Source of the DNA: Rhodanobacteraceae bacterium
GTDB taxonomy: Bacteria > Pseudomonadota > Gammaproteobacteria > Xanthomonadales > Rhodanobacteraceae
Direction of reading: 5' to 3'
DNA: 64,000 bases
Assembly: GCA_004299705.1 (NCBI GenBank)
Contig: SCQS01000032.1
Coordinates: 121,342 to 185,341, forward strand
Shown: piece after piece, positions 56,775-64,000 of the stretch
How the letters are laid out: each line of letters begins with the position of its first letter
Position numbering within the stretch: position 1 is the stretch's first letter
Position numbers and translations under genes: made by a program
Notes under the pieces: generated by a model
Told to the model about the DNA's origin: nothing
What the model saw: the letters and a program-made list of their open reading frames with translations, nothing else
Databases searched by the model: none

Positions 56775-57725
56775 TCAGTCGATGCCGGGTGGCGGTGCGG
56801 CACGACCGGCGATGCCCGCGCGCAGGCCCGCCAGCATGCAACGCAGGTTCTTCCGGCGTGGCGCCACCAGCAACGCGAACAGCAGCAACTTGACCACCAG
56901 CCGCGGTACGTCCTGCGCGATCCAGCGCCGCGGCGTGTACGCGCGCCGGTACAACAACACGCGATTGCGCATCATGTAATACAGGCGCCGCGGGGCGTGT
57001 ACGACGATCCCGCGCGGCAAGCCCGGCACGCGCCGGCGACTGGTACCGAGGCTGTGTCGCATGCGCGCGCCACATACGCCGAACAACGCGTAACCGGCAG
57101 CGCTGGCACGGAAACACCAGTCCAGGTCGACGTTGTCGATGAACAACGCGTCGTCCATGCCGCCCACGGCGTCGAGCACCGCAAGCGGAATCAGGCACCC
57201 GGACGTGATCAGGAAGTCGCAGCGGATTCCTTCGCAACGGCCGTCGCAACGCAGCTTGCGGTTGAACGGAAAACGGATGCGCACGAACGGCGCATCCGCG
57301 GATTCGCGCGCGTCGCGGAAACACGGCCCGACTGCGGCGATCTTTTCGTTCGCCGCCAACTTCGCGAGCGCGCTGCGCAGATTTTGCAGCATGTCCGACT
57401 CCGGCACGCTGTCCTGATCCATCAGCAGCACGTGCGACACGCCATCCAGCCTGCGCGCATGCGCGATCCCGATGTTCAGCGCATGCGCAAGGCCGCGGTT
57501 TTCGGACAGCGCCAGCCGTGACAGGCCGGGGTGCCTCGCGCAGACATCGCGCAAGCGCGGATCGGGACTGGCGTTGTCGACCAGCACGATGCGAGTCACC
57601 TGTGCGGCCAGCGCAGTCAGCTGCTCGGCCAGCACATCCAGGTCGGGGTGATAGGTCACCAGCACCGCGCACACATCGTGTGCGCGCGTTGCCAACGTGT
57701 CGGCGGGGGCGACGAAATCAGTCAC
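56775..57725 (-). CDS. Glycosyltransferase family 2 (rhamnosyltransferase-like)
   Basis: A 316-residue GT-A fold enzyme. V-L-V-T-Y-H-P-D, V-D-N-A-S (nucleotide site), N-R-G-L-A-H-A-L-N and the D-Q-D-S metal motif match bacterial rhamnosyltransferases. I-D-N-V-D-L-D-W is the later acceptor/base motif. A C-terminal hydrophobic and basic segment suggests membrane association. It likely acts on lipopolysaccharide or exopolysaccharide, but no sugar-nucleotide genes are adjacent, so the target is open. Confidence 0.87.
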   Translation of the reverse strand: MTDFVAPADTLATRAHDVCAVLVTYHPDLDVLAEQLTALAAQVTRIVLVDNASPDPRLRDVCARHPGLSRLALSENRGLAHALNIGIAHARRLDGVSHVLLMDQDSVPESDMLQNLRSALAKLAANEKIAAVGPCFRDARESADAPFVRIRFPFNRKLRCDGRCEGIRCDFLITSGCLIPLAVLDAVGGMDDALFIDNVDLDWCFRASAAGYALFGVCGARMRHSLGTSRRRVPGLPRGIVVHAPRRLYYMMRNRVLLYRRAYTPRRWIAQDVPRLVVKLLLFALLVAPRRKNLRCMLAGLRAGIAGRAAPPPGID

Positions 57726-57778
57726 GAATCATCCATGGCGGAGTCACGCCGCGATTGTCGCGGCACGGACCCGGGACT

Positions 57779-58627
57779 TCAAAGCCCCCAGCACGCACGA
57801 TCCGGCCGGAACCCGCGCGGGTGCACGTCCAGCAGGCGCTCCAGTTCCGCGTTGTCGGCGATGAGGTCATGCGAAAGTCGCGCGAGCGGCCCGCGCAGCG
57901 GCGGCAACATGCGCGTGCCCGCGGCGACGACCCACGCGGGTACCACTACCGGCAGCGTCGCGAAGGGCAGGCTCGTGCGCACGCGCGTGAACATCTCCGA
58001 CGCCGGCAGGCGCTCGCCACCGCCGATGGGAATCACATGCCCGGCGGCCGCGCCATCCAGCGCGCGCAGCACAGCCGTTGCGACGTCGGCAGCGTGCACT
58101 GGTTGGCGCAAGCCGGTTCCCGTGGGTAACCCGAACACGCGCCAGCGCGCGGCGCGACGCGCCAGCGGCGTCAGGCTGCGATCGCGCGCCGCGCCATAGA
58201 TCAACGTTGGCCGCAATACCGTCCCTGCGATGCCGCGGCGTTCACAGGCACGCGCCAGCACAGCCTCGCCGTCACGCAGGCGCCGCGAAACCTCGCGCTC
58301 GGCCGCAACAGGCGAGGCCTGCTTGCTTTCCGCGCTCATCGAGCTGGTGGCGACCACGCGCTGCAGGCCCGTCGCCGCGCCGGAATCGATCCATGCCGCC
58401 AGTGCCTCCAGCGGCGCGAAACTGCACACCGATTCGACAACATCGACCGCCTCGGGTGGCCGCGGCAACGCGCCTTGCAACCATGCTACCCCGGGCGTCG
58501 CAGCCCGTGGCCGACGCGACAACGCCAGCACCCGCGCCCCGGCATGCACGAGTTCCGGCAACAGGAAATAGCCGATCTGGCTGCTGGCGCCACAGACCAG
58601 CACGCTTCCCCCGCGCCAGTCGTGCAT
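57779..58627 (-). CDS. NAD(P)-dependent epimerase/dehydratase-like (extended SDR)
   Basis: A 282-residue Rossmann protein. The fingerprint is a variant, L-V-C-G-A-S-S-Q-I-G-Y (GxxxxxG). A serine cluster T-S-S-M-S stands where the catalytic Ser is expected. The usual Y-x-x-x-K is not visible; E-R-E-V-S-R-R is present instead. R-P-T-L-I-Y-G-A is typical of atypical SDRs such as sugar epimerase-like or NmrA-like proteins. A nucleotide-binding but possibly non-catalytic role is conceivable. It starts 1 base after the upstream gene and is co-transcribed. Confidence 0.82.
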   Translation of the reverse strand: MHDWRGGSVLVCGASSQIGYFLLPELVHAGARVLALSRRPRAATPGVAWLQGALPRPPEAVDVVESVCSFAPLEALAAWIDSGAATGLQRVVATSSMSAESKQASPVAAEREVSRRLRDGEAVLARACERRGIAGTVLRPTLIYGAARDRSLTPLARRAARWRVFGLPTGTGLRQPVHAADVATAVLRALDGAAAGHVIPIGGGERLPASEMFTRVRTSLPFATLPVVVPAWVVAAGTRMLPPLRGPLARLSHDLIADNAELERLLDVHPRGFRPDRACWGL

Positions 58628-58628
58628 G

Positions 58629-60314
58629 TCAATTGTCGTGCCTGATCCGTGCGCCCACTTCGCTGATGCGCGGATCCTGCGGCACCAGCCGTTCGGCTTC
58701 GCGCAGCGCGGCGCGCGCCGCACCGACCTCGCCAAGGCCGACATAGTGGTCAGCGCGATCGAGCCAGGCACTGCCCAGGCTGTGTCGCATCGACGCCTCG
58801 ACCGGATCGCCCGGATCGAGCTGTTCCAGGGTCTCCAGCATGTCGTGCGCCTGGTCGAGGTTGTCGGCGTGCAGCGCACGTCCGAACTGGTCGCGGGTCA
58901 TCTGCGGCAGCGCGCGCAGGCCGGCCTGCGCCGCGGCATCGTTGCCATCGATGCCGAGCGCGGCGCGATACAGGTCATAGGCACTGTTGCCCGGCGGCAG
59001 CATGATGTCGCCCTTGCGCGCGGCGACCTTGGCACGCGCCACCAGTCGCGCCAGCTTGGCCGAATCGGCGGGTGACAATGCCGGCGCCGCGGGGGCGGCC
59101 GACGCCGCGGCCTGCCGGGTGCTTGCGCCGGCCGCGAGACGCGAACGCGCGGCGGCGAGATCGGCCGATTTGGGCGCCAAGGCGGCGGCCTGGTCCAGCA
59201 GCGCCTTGGCAGCGTGCGGATGTCCCGAGTCGATCGCGGCATTGGCCTGCATGATCAGCGCTTCCGCGACCTGGCCCAAGCCCGCCTGGGCCTTGGCGTT
59301 GCCCGGGTCGGCCGCGAGCGCCGCCTTGAACTGGGCTTCGGCGTTGTCGTCGCCCGTGCCGGTGACCTTGCCCGCGCGCAGGTCGGCCTGGCCCTGCGCG
59401 AGGTATTGATCGCGCTGTGCATCCGCGGCGCGGTCGGCGGCGGCGACGGTTGCGCGCAGATTGGGCAACTGCGCATAGCCCGGCAGCAGGCTCGCGAGGT
59501 TGTCGAGGGTCTTGTGCGCGCCGGCGCGGTCGCCGCTGCCAAGTTGGGCCTGGATGTGGTTGGCCAGCACGTCGCCGACCTGGTTCATGCCATGCCGTGC
59601 AACCGCGTTGTGCGGATCACCGGCCAGCACCTTGCCGAACAGCGCCGCCGCACCGTCACTGCCGTCGATGCGGCCGTTCGCCAGCGCCGCGCGCGCCTGT
59701 CCAATCAATACGTCGATGTTGGCGCTGTGCAGCACCGCCTTGGCCAGTGCCTGGTTCACGGCCGTAACGTCGGCGCCGCCACCCAGCAGGCTGCGCGCTT
59801 CTTCCAGCGACGCGCGCGCGGCGGTGTAGTCGTGTTGCTTCAACGCAGCCTTGGCTTTGGCAAGTTCGGCATTGCCGACATTCTGCAAGCCCGTCAGCGC
59901 CTGATTGTTGTCGGGGTCGAGCGCGCGCGCGGCCTCGTACAGGTCGCGCGCACTGTCAGGACTGCCGGACAACTTGCCGGCCGCATAGGCCTTGTCGGCG
60001 CGGGTCAGCAGTGAGTTCAACTGGGTCTGCGGCAACAGCGAACTCAGCATGCTTTGATGATTCCACGCCCAGCTGCCGCCGATGACCAGCACCACCACGA
60101 CCACCAGCGCGGGCCACCAGCGCCGGCGCCGCGGCGGGGGCTCGCGGTGCGGGCGCGCGTTGAACGGCGGTGTCCGCGTCCGCGACTCCGTACGCGTGTC
60201 CTCGCGAGCAAAAGCCCGCTGCCGCACGCCGGCGTCGAGGTGATCGAGGTTGCCGATCAAGGGGTCGGTGCGCCGCGGATTGCCGTGCGGGGAAGCGTCT
60301 TTGCGATCGTTCAT
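58629..60314 (-). CDS. Membrane-anchored TPR-like repeat protein, function unknown
   Basis: The 561-residue protein has a basic, charged N-terminus (about 1-65) and one transmembrane helix (V-V-V-V-L-V-I-G-G). A long periplasmic region of repeated alpha-hairpins follows (patterns such as L-D-P-D-N-N-Q-A and A-D-P-G-N-A-K-A-Q-A-G-L-G, which are TPR consensus). An Ala/Pro-rich hinge lies near 400. No enzyme domain is seen. It resembles Xanthomonadales envelope TPR proteins of unknown role. The ATG at 60314 is preferred over upstream codons. It precedes the SDR gene. Confidence 0.8.
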   Translation of the reverse strand: MNDRKDASPHGNPRRTDPLIGNLDHLDAGVRQRAFAREDTRTESRTRTPPFNARPHREPPPRRRRWWPALVVVVVLVIGGSWAWNHQSMLSSLLPQTQLNSLLTRADKAYAAGKLSGSPDSARDLYEAARALDPDNNQALTGLQNVGNAELAKAKAALKQHDYTAARASLEEARSLLGGGADVTAVNQALAKAVLHSANIDVLIGQARAALANGRIDGSDGAAALFGKVLAGDPHNAVARHGMNQVGDVLANHIQAQLGSGDRAGAHKTLDNLASLLPGYAQLPNLRATVAAADRAADAQRDQYLAQGQADLRAGKVTGTGDDNAEAQFKAALAADPGNAKAQAGLGQVAEALIMQANAAIDSGHPHAAKALLDQAAALAPKSADLAAARSRLAAGASTRQAAASAAPAAPALSPADSAKLARLVARAKVAARKGDIMLPPGNSAYDLYRAALGIDGNDAAAQAGLRALPQMTRDQFGRALHADNLDQAHDMLETLEQLDPGDPVEASMRHSLGSAWLDRADHYVGLGEVGAARAALREAERLVPQDPRISEVGARIRHDN

Positions 60315-60462
60315 TCCGAATCCATCACCGGAAAATGCCTGTCGTGGAATGCTCCGTCCATGAGACCTTCGCGACGGGCTTCCGGTTCCACCTGCCAGTC
60401 CCGCGCGCACTGGCGCATTTTAGCATTCGCCCCTTGCGCAAAGGCCGGCGGCAAGCCCCCGT

Positions 60463-62556
60463 TCAGCCTCCGGCCAGCCGTCGCGCTTCCGTCACGTTCG
60501 GCACCGCCGAGAGTTTCGCCAGCAGCGCCGACAGCTCGCCAAAATCGTGCAGGCGCAACGTGAAGTGCATCGTCACCTCGCCGAGGTCGCGGTCGCTGTG
60601 GCTGTCCGAGGCGACGATTCGCGCACCCGCATTGGTGACGACGTTGGTGACGTCACGCTGCAGGTCGCGGCGGTCGTAGCCGCGCACGGCAATCGCGACT
60701 TCGTAGGCACGATCCGGCGCGCTTTGCCAGCGCACCTCGATCACGCGTTCCGGATTGCGTTCGCGCAGTCGCGCCAGCGCGGCGCAATCCGCGCGATGCA
60801 CCGTAACCCCGCGCCCACGCGTGACGTAGCCGGATACGTCATCCCCCGGCAGCGGCCGGCAGCAGCGCGCCAGCGTGGTCAGGAGATTGCCGACGCCCTC
60901 GACCGTCAATTCGCCGGGCTTGTCGGCGATGCGTGCGGAGCGGCGCGGTTGCGTGATGGCCGGCGCTGCCGGTGTCGGGGCTTGCGTGTCCAGCAGCGCA
61001 CGCGTCACCTGCGCCACACCCACCTCGCCCAGCGCCAGGCCGACCAGCAGGTCATCGCGACCCTTGCGCCCCAGCTTCGCCGGCAAGCGTTCCAGCACCT
61101 CGTCCGGCACCGCCAGGCGGCGCGCCTCGCGCTCGAGGATTTGCCGGCCGGCCGCGAGGTTGGCGGCGAGATCCGCATGCCGGAACCACGCACGCAACTT
61201 GCCGCGCGCGCTGGCGGTAACGAGATATCCTAACTGCGGCGACAGCCAGTCGCGGCTGGGCGCGGGTTCGCGCGCGGTCAGGATCTCGATGCGGTCGCCG
61301 CTGGCGGGTTGGTGCGTCAGCGGCACGATGCGGCCATTGACCTTGGCGCCACGGCAACGATGCCCGACCATGGAATGCACGTGGTAGGCGAAATCCAACA
61401 CGGTCGCGCCCGCGGGCAGGTCGATCACCTCGCCCTTCGGCGTCAACAGATAGACGCGATCCTCCGCCAGTTCCGCGCGCAGTTCGGCCGCAAGCGTTGC
61501 ATCGTCATCACCCTCGGCGCGCGTCTCCAGCAGCCTGCGCATCCACGCGACGCGCGCCTGGTAGGCCGCGTCGCCCTGGCCGCCCTCCTTGTAGCGCCAG
61601 TGCGCGGCCACGCCGAGTTCGGCGCCACGGTGCATCTCCTCGGTGCGGATCTGCACTTCCAGCGTCTTGCCATCCGGGCCGATCACCGCGGTATGCAGCG
61701 AGCGGTAGTCATTGCCCTTGGGCCGCGCGATGTAATCGTCGAACTCCTGCGGAATGATCGGCCACAACCCGTGCACGGCACCGAGCACCGCATAGCAGTC
61801 GGCCACGCTGCCGGTCAGCACCCGCAACGCGCGGATGTCGTACAACTCGCTGAAGCCAACGCGCTTGCGCTGCATCTTGCGCCAGATGGAATAGATGTGC
61901 TTGGCGCGACCGTTGACGCTCGCCGCGATGCCTTGCGCTGACAACGCCTCGCGCAGTTGCGCGACGCTGCGTGCGATCCAGGCCTCGCGGTCGGCGCGCC
62001 GCTCGTCCAGCAGCGTCGCGATGCGACGGTAGGTTTCGGGTTGCAGGTAACGGAACGCAAGATCCTCGAGCTCCCATTTCCACTGGCCGATGCCGAGCCG
62101 GTTGGCGAGCGGCGCATGGATGTCGCGGGTGAGTTGCGCCAACTGGCGGCGTTCTGCTTCCGGCAATGCCGCCGCTGCGCGCATCCGTGCGAGCTGGCGT
62201 GCCAGCAGCAGATACACCACGCGCAGATCGCGGATGAGCGCCAGCAGCAGCCGGCGCAGGCCTTCCGCGTTGCCGCCGGCATCGCGCGTGGCGTGCAGTG
62301 CCCACACCCGCTCCGCCTGTTGCTGGCCCTCGACCAGCCTGCGCAGCGATTCGGACGCACTCGCCGCTTGCGCCTGCCAGGCATCCGGCTGCGCGCGGGC
62401 CACGGCATACCACGCTGCCGCGGCGCGGGTGTCGTCGTCGCAACCCACGGCCGCGAGCAGCGTGTCGATTTCCTCGTACAGGCTGCGCTCATTTTCCGGC
62501 AGCGCGGCGAGCGGCGGCGCGGCCATGGAATGCGACTCGGTTCGTGACGGTTGCAT
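60463..62556 (-). CDS. relA: GTP pyrophosphokinase RelA (ppGpp synthetase I)
   Basis: The 697-residue stringent-response enzyme makes (p)ppGpp on stalled ribosomes. The N-terminal pseudo-hydrolase region lacks the His-Asp (HD) motif and E-D-T of bifunctional SpoT, as in E. coli RelA. The synthetase domain has R-A-K-H-I-Y-S-I-W-R-K-M and G-N-D-Y-R-S-L-H-T-A-V. The TGS domain (V-Y-L-L-T-P-K-G-E) and a zinc-finger-like region (A-R-C-C-R-P-L-P-G-D) follow, and a C-terminal ACT domain ends it. Start ambiguous: 62556 or 62526. A bifunctional SpoT is expected elsewhere in the genome. Confidence 0.94.
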   Translation of the reverse strand: MQPSRTESHSMAAPPLAALPENERSLYEEIDTLLAAVGCDDDTRAAAAWYAVARAQPDAWQAQAASASESLRRLVEGQQQAERVWALHATRDAGGNAEGLRRLLLALIRDLRVVYLLLARQLARMRAAAALPEAERRQLAQLTRDIHAPLANRLGIGQWKWELEDLAFRYLQPETYRRIATLLDERRADREAWIARSVAQLREALSAQGIAASVNGRAKHIYSIWRKMQRKRVGFSELYDIRALRVLTGSVADCYAVLGAVHGLWPIIPQEFDDYIARPKGNDYRSLHTAVIGPDGKTLEVQIRTEEMHRGAELGVAAHWRYKEGGQGDAAYQARVAWMRRLLETRAEGDDDATLAAELRAELAEDRVYLLTPKGEVIDLPAGATVLDFAYHVHSMVGHRCRGAKVNGRIVPLTHQPASGDRIEILTAREPAPSRDWLSPQLGYLVTASARGKLRAWFRHADLAANLAAGRQILEREARRLAVPDEVLERLPAKLGRKGRDDLLVGLALGEVGVAQVTRALLDTQAPTPAAPAITQPRRSARIADKPGELTVEGVGNLLTTLARCCRPLPGDDVSGYVTRGRGVTVHRADCAALARLRERNPERVIEVRWQSAPDRAYEVAIAVRGYDRRDLQRDVTNVVTNAGARIVASDSHSDRDLGEVTMHFTLRLHDFGELSALLAKLSAVPNVTEARRLAGG

Positions 62557-62681
62557 CGTTGCCAGCACATCCGGCGTTGCGCGCCGCTGCGGGAAAGGCC
62601 CGCGAAAGGCCTCCAGTGTATTAAATCGACTCCGCGAATACCCCGTGCGACCAACATGGGGCGCTGCTATCATCGCCGACC

Positions 62682-63146
62682 ATGCGCACCCGACTGATGT
62701 TGCCGGCCGCCCTGGCCTTGTTTCTCACCGCCCTGCCTCTCATGGCACAACAGTTTTCCTCCCTGGAGGAACGCATGTCGGCGGCCGACTTCAAGGCAGC
62801 GGGCCTGGACAAGCTGACCCCGCAGGAACTCCAGTACCTCGACAACTGGCTGCGCACGCACGAGCAAACCAAGATGGTTTCCGCGAGCGGGCAACCGGTG
62901 TTCTACCCGGACAACCAGCCGCGCGACAAATTCGTCACGCATTTGGTCGGCCACTTCGATGGCTGGGCCGGGCACACCGTGTTCAACCTCGACAACGGCC
63001 AGGTCTGGAAGCAGGCCGAATCCGGCGCGTATTCGTGCCCGAGCGTCGACAACCCGCAGGTCACCATCAAGCCGATGATCCTTGGCAGTTGGCTGATGTA
63101 CGTGCAGGGCTGCAACCAGAGCGTGCGCGTCGAGCGCGTGAAGTAG
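62682..63146 (+). CDS. Exported protein of unknown function
   Basis: A 154-residue protein with a signal peptide (A-L-F-L-T-A-L-P-L-M-A-Q, cleavage near 22). An acidic/helical stretch with L-T-P-Q-E-L-Q-Y-L-D-N-W-L follows. Then comes a beta-rich C-terminus (F-N-L-D-N-G-Q-V-W-K-Q, two Cys that could pair) ending in V-E-R-V-K. The W-K-Q and 'N-G-Q-V-W' strip occurs in small periplasmic proteins of Xanthomonadales. No function can be assigned. It is divergent from relA, with about 125 bases between. Confidence 0.82.
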   Translation: MRTRLMLPAALALFLTALPLMAQQFSSLEERMSAADFKAAGLDKLTPQELQYLDNWLRTHEQTKMVSASGQPVFYPDNQPRDKFVTHLVGHFDGWAGHTVFNLDNGQVWKQAESGAYSCPSVDNPQVTIKPMILGSWLMYVQGCNQSVRVERVK

Positions 63147-63239
63147 TCCCGGCGGCAACTTCCACCGAATCCTGTCTTTTTCGCGGCGCAGCCCCCATGA
63201 TGGAGGGGTCGCGCCAGCGCCAACGCTCGAACGTCAGGA

Positions 63240-63662
63240 ATGCAGGAAGTCTTCTGGCCACTGCTGTTTTGCCTCGCACTGGGCGCCACCTGGTACCACG
63301 TGCTGCGCCTGCGCGAACGCGCCACCCTGCACGCGCGCCGACTGTGCGAGCGGCATGGCCTGCAGATGCTTGATGACAGCGTGGCGCTGCACCGCCTGCG
63401 CCTGCAGCGTCAGCGCGGCAAGTGGCAGGTCTTGCGTGAATACCGCTTCGACACCAGCCTGGGCGGCAACGACCGCCGCACCGCGAGCTTGACGCTGCGC
63501 GGCGACCACGTCATGCATGTCAGCCTGCCCGAACGCGAACCCGCGGCTCCCGTCCCTGGTACCGCGTCCGCTGCCGTTCCATACGCTACCTGGTCGCCGC
63601 GGCCAGAGCCTGGCGACAACAACGTCGTTCCGATCGAGCGCGCACGGCGGACGCTGCACTGA
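63240..63662 (+). CDS. DUF3301 family protein, membrane-anchored
   Basis: A 140-residue protein. The N-terminal helix (about 4-20) is followed by R-A-x-x-H-A-R-R-L-C-E-R-H-G-L-Q-M-L-D-D-S-V, L-R-L-Q-R-Q-R-G and Y-R-F-D-T-S motifs, the DUF3301 pattern. The tail is Pro/Ala-rich and disordered. The family has no known function. It follows the exported protein on the same strand. Confidence 0.85.
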   Translation: MQEVFWPLLFCLALGATWYHVLRLRERATLHARRLCERHGLQMLDDSVALHRLRLQRQRGKWQVLREYRFDTSLGGNDRRTASLTLRGDHVMHVSLPEREPAAPVPGTASAAVPYATWSPRPEPGDNNVVPIERARRTLH

Positions 63663-63942
63663 CAGTCCTCGTCCTGGATCCCGTGTCAACGGCCATCGAC
63701 CATCAGCCTCGGCATCCTGCCTCGGACTTATGGCCGGCCTCCGGCGTCCTGCCTACGGCGCTCGCCACTGCGCGAGGTGCGTTGATCGCACCTCGCAAAC
63801 GCAGTGGTTCGCCCTGCACGGGATGAAGATACGCGACACTGGACCCGGCTCAACGCACATCCCTGCACTGGCCGGGATGACAGAAGTGGCCCCGCTCGTT
63901 TGAACAGTCGAACCCGGTTCGATAAGTGGATGCCTGCTCGGT
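63663..63942. other. Intergenic, no gene seen
   Basis: It contains a GCGAGGTGCGTTGATCGCAC palindrome-like stretch (about 63772-63800) and a GGCCGGGATGACAGAAG unit that resembles the F-family arm, but no coding frame with family resemblance. Confidence 0.5.
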
Positions 63943-64000
63943 TCAAGCTGCCTTGGGTAGAGGCAGCGGTTGGTTGAAGTAGACCTGATCGGGTGTTTGC
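63943..64000 (-). mobile_element. C-terminus of an IS3-type transposase (rest beyond window)
   Basis: On the minus strand the last 18 codons read Q-T-P-D-Q-V-Y-F-N-Q-P-L and end A-A-stop. This is the end of the integrase domain in IS3-family OrfB proteins (usually '..G-Y-x-T-P-x-x-V-Y'). Only 58 bases are visible, so the family is tentative and the terminal inverted repeat cannot be confirmed. Confidence 0.6.

Noticed and set aside
58629..60314. TPR-like protein as a Lanthipeptide or secretion-system component
   Set aside because: Only generic TPR hairpins and one membrane helix are visible, and no secretion or biosynthetic genes are adjacent.

Overview
The window is chromosomal DNA of a high-GC gammaproteobacterium, most likely of the order Xanthomonadales (Rhodanobacter/Dyella/Lysobacter-like). 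This rests on the gene set and order: tesA/ybbA/ybbP, dapA next to bamC with gcvR-bcp divergent, an rnfB-like/nth cluster, NAD-type isocitrate dehydrogenase, LpxO, and dense GTAG-type REP and other palindromic repeats between genes. The assignment is inference from family knowledge; no 16S rRNA is present.

Layout. 1-1003: 3' end of a TonB-dependent receptor. 1.2-8.5 kb: clpB, plsC, tesA, then the divergent ABC pair ybbA-ybbP. 8.7-10.8 kb: a small accessory patch with an AT-richer methyltransferase, a gene-free stretch of about 560 bp and a PEP-CTERM surface protein. 10.8-25.9 kb: pgeF, rluD, bamD, nadE, sucD-sucC, lspA, an SGNH hydrolase, an alanine-type aminotransferase, rsgA, a DUF1704/QEGLA metallopeptidase-like gene and ileS. 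25.9-35.8 kb: ribF, folK, pcnB, tRNA-Glu(CUC), fdxA, bamC-like, dapA, gcvR, bcp, a PIN-PhoH ATPase, thiD and lpxO. 35.8-38.4 kb: two FtsX/MacB-type permease genes with no ATPase beside them, one broken by an in-frame TGA. 38.5-50.2 kb: NAD-isocitrate dehydrogenase, grxC, an M48 protease, a periplasmic cyclophilin, lpxH, a glutathione transferase, radA-alr, dnaB, dadA and a small unknown gene. 50.3-56.8 kb: an NlpC/P60 lipoprotein, DoxX, SlyD, an MFS transporter, the overlapping rnfB-like / phosphoesterase / rnfC-like / nth cluster, and rnt. 56.8-64 kb: a family 2 glycosyltransferase, an NAD-epimerase-like protein, a membrane-anchored repeat protein, relA, two small envelope-type proteins, and at the right edge the C-terminus of a transposase.

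Most genes are core housekeeping (translation, cofactors, TCA cycle, envelope assembly, DNA repair). I see no defence system, prophage, CRISPR array or biosynthetic cluster. The most unusual content is the repeat landscape. At least six families of short palindromic elements recur between genes. In nadE and pgeF such elements lie in frame inside the coding sequence. In ribF one supplies the C-terminal tail and stop codon, and in thiD a 7-bp tandem repeat supplies the N-terminus. Other points of interest are tesA and ybbA starting on the same CATG tetranucleotide, the soluble remnant-like Rnf cluster with nth, and the DUF1704 gene with an HExxxH motif.
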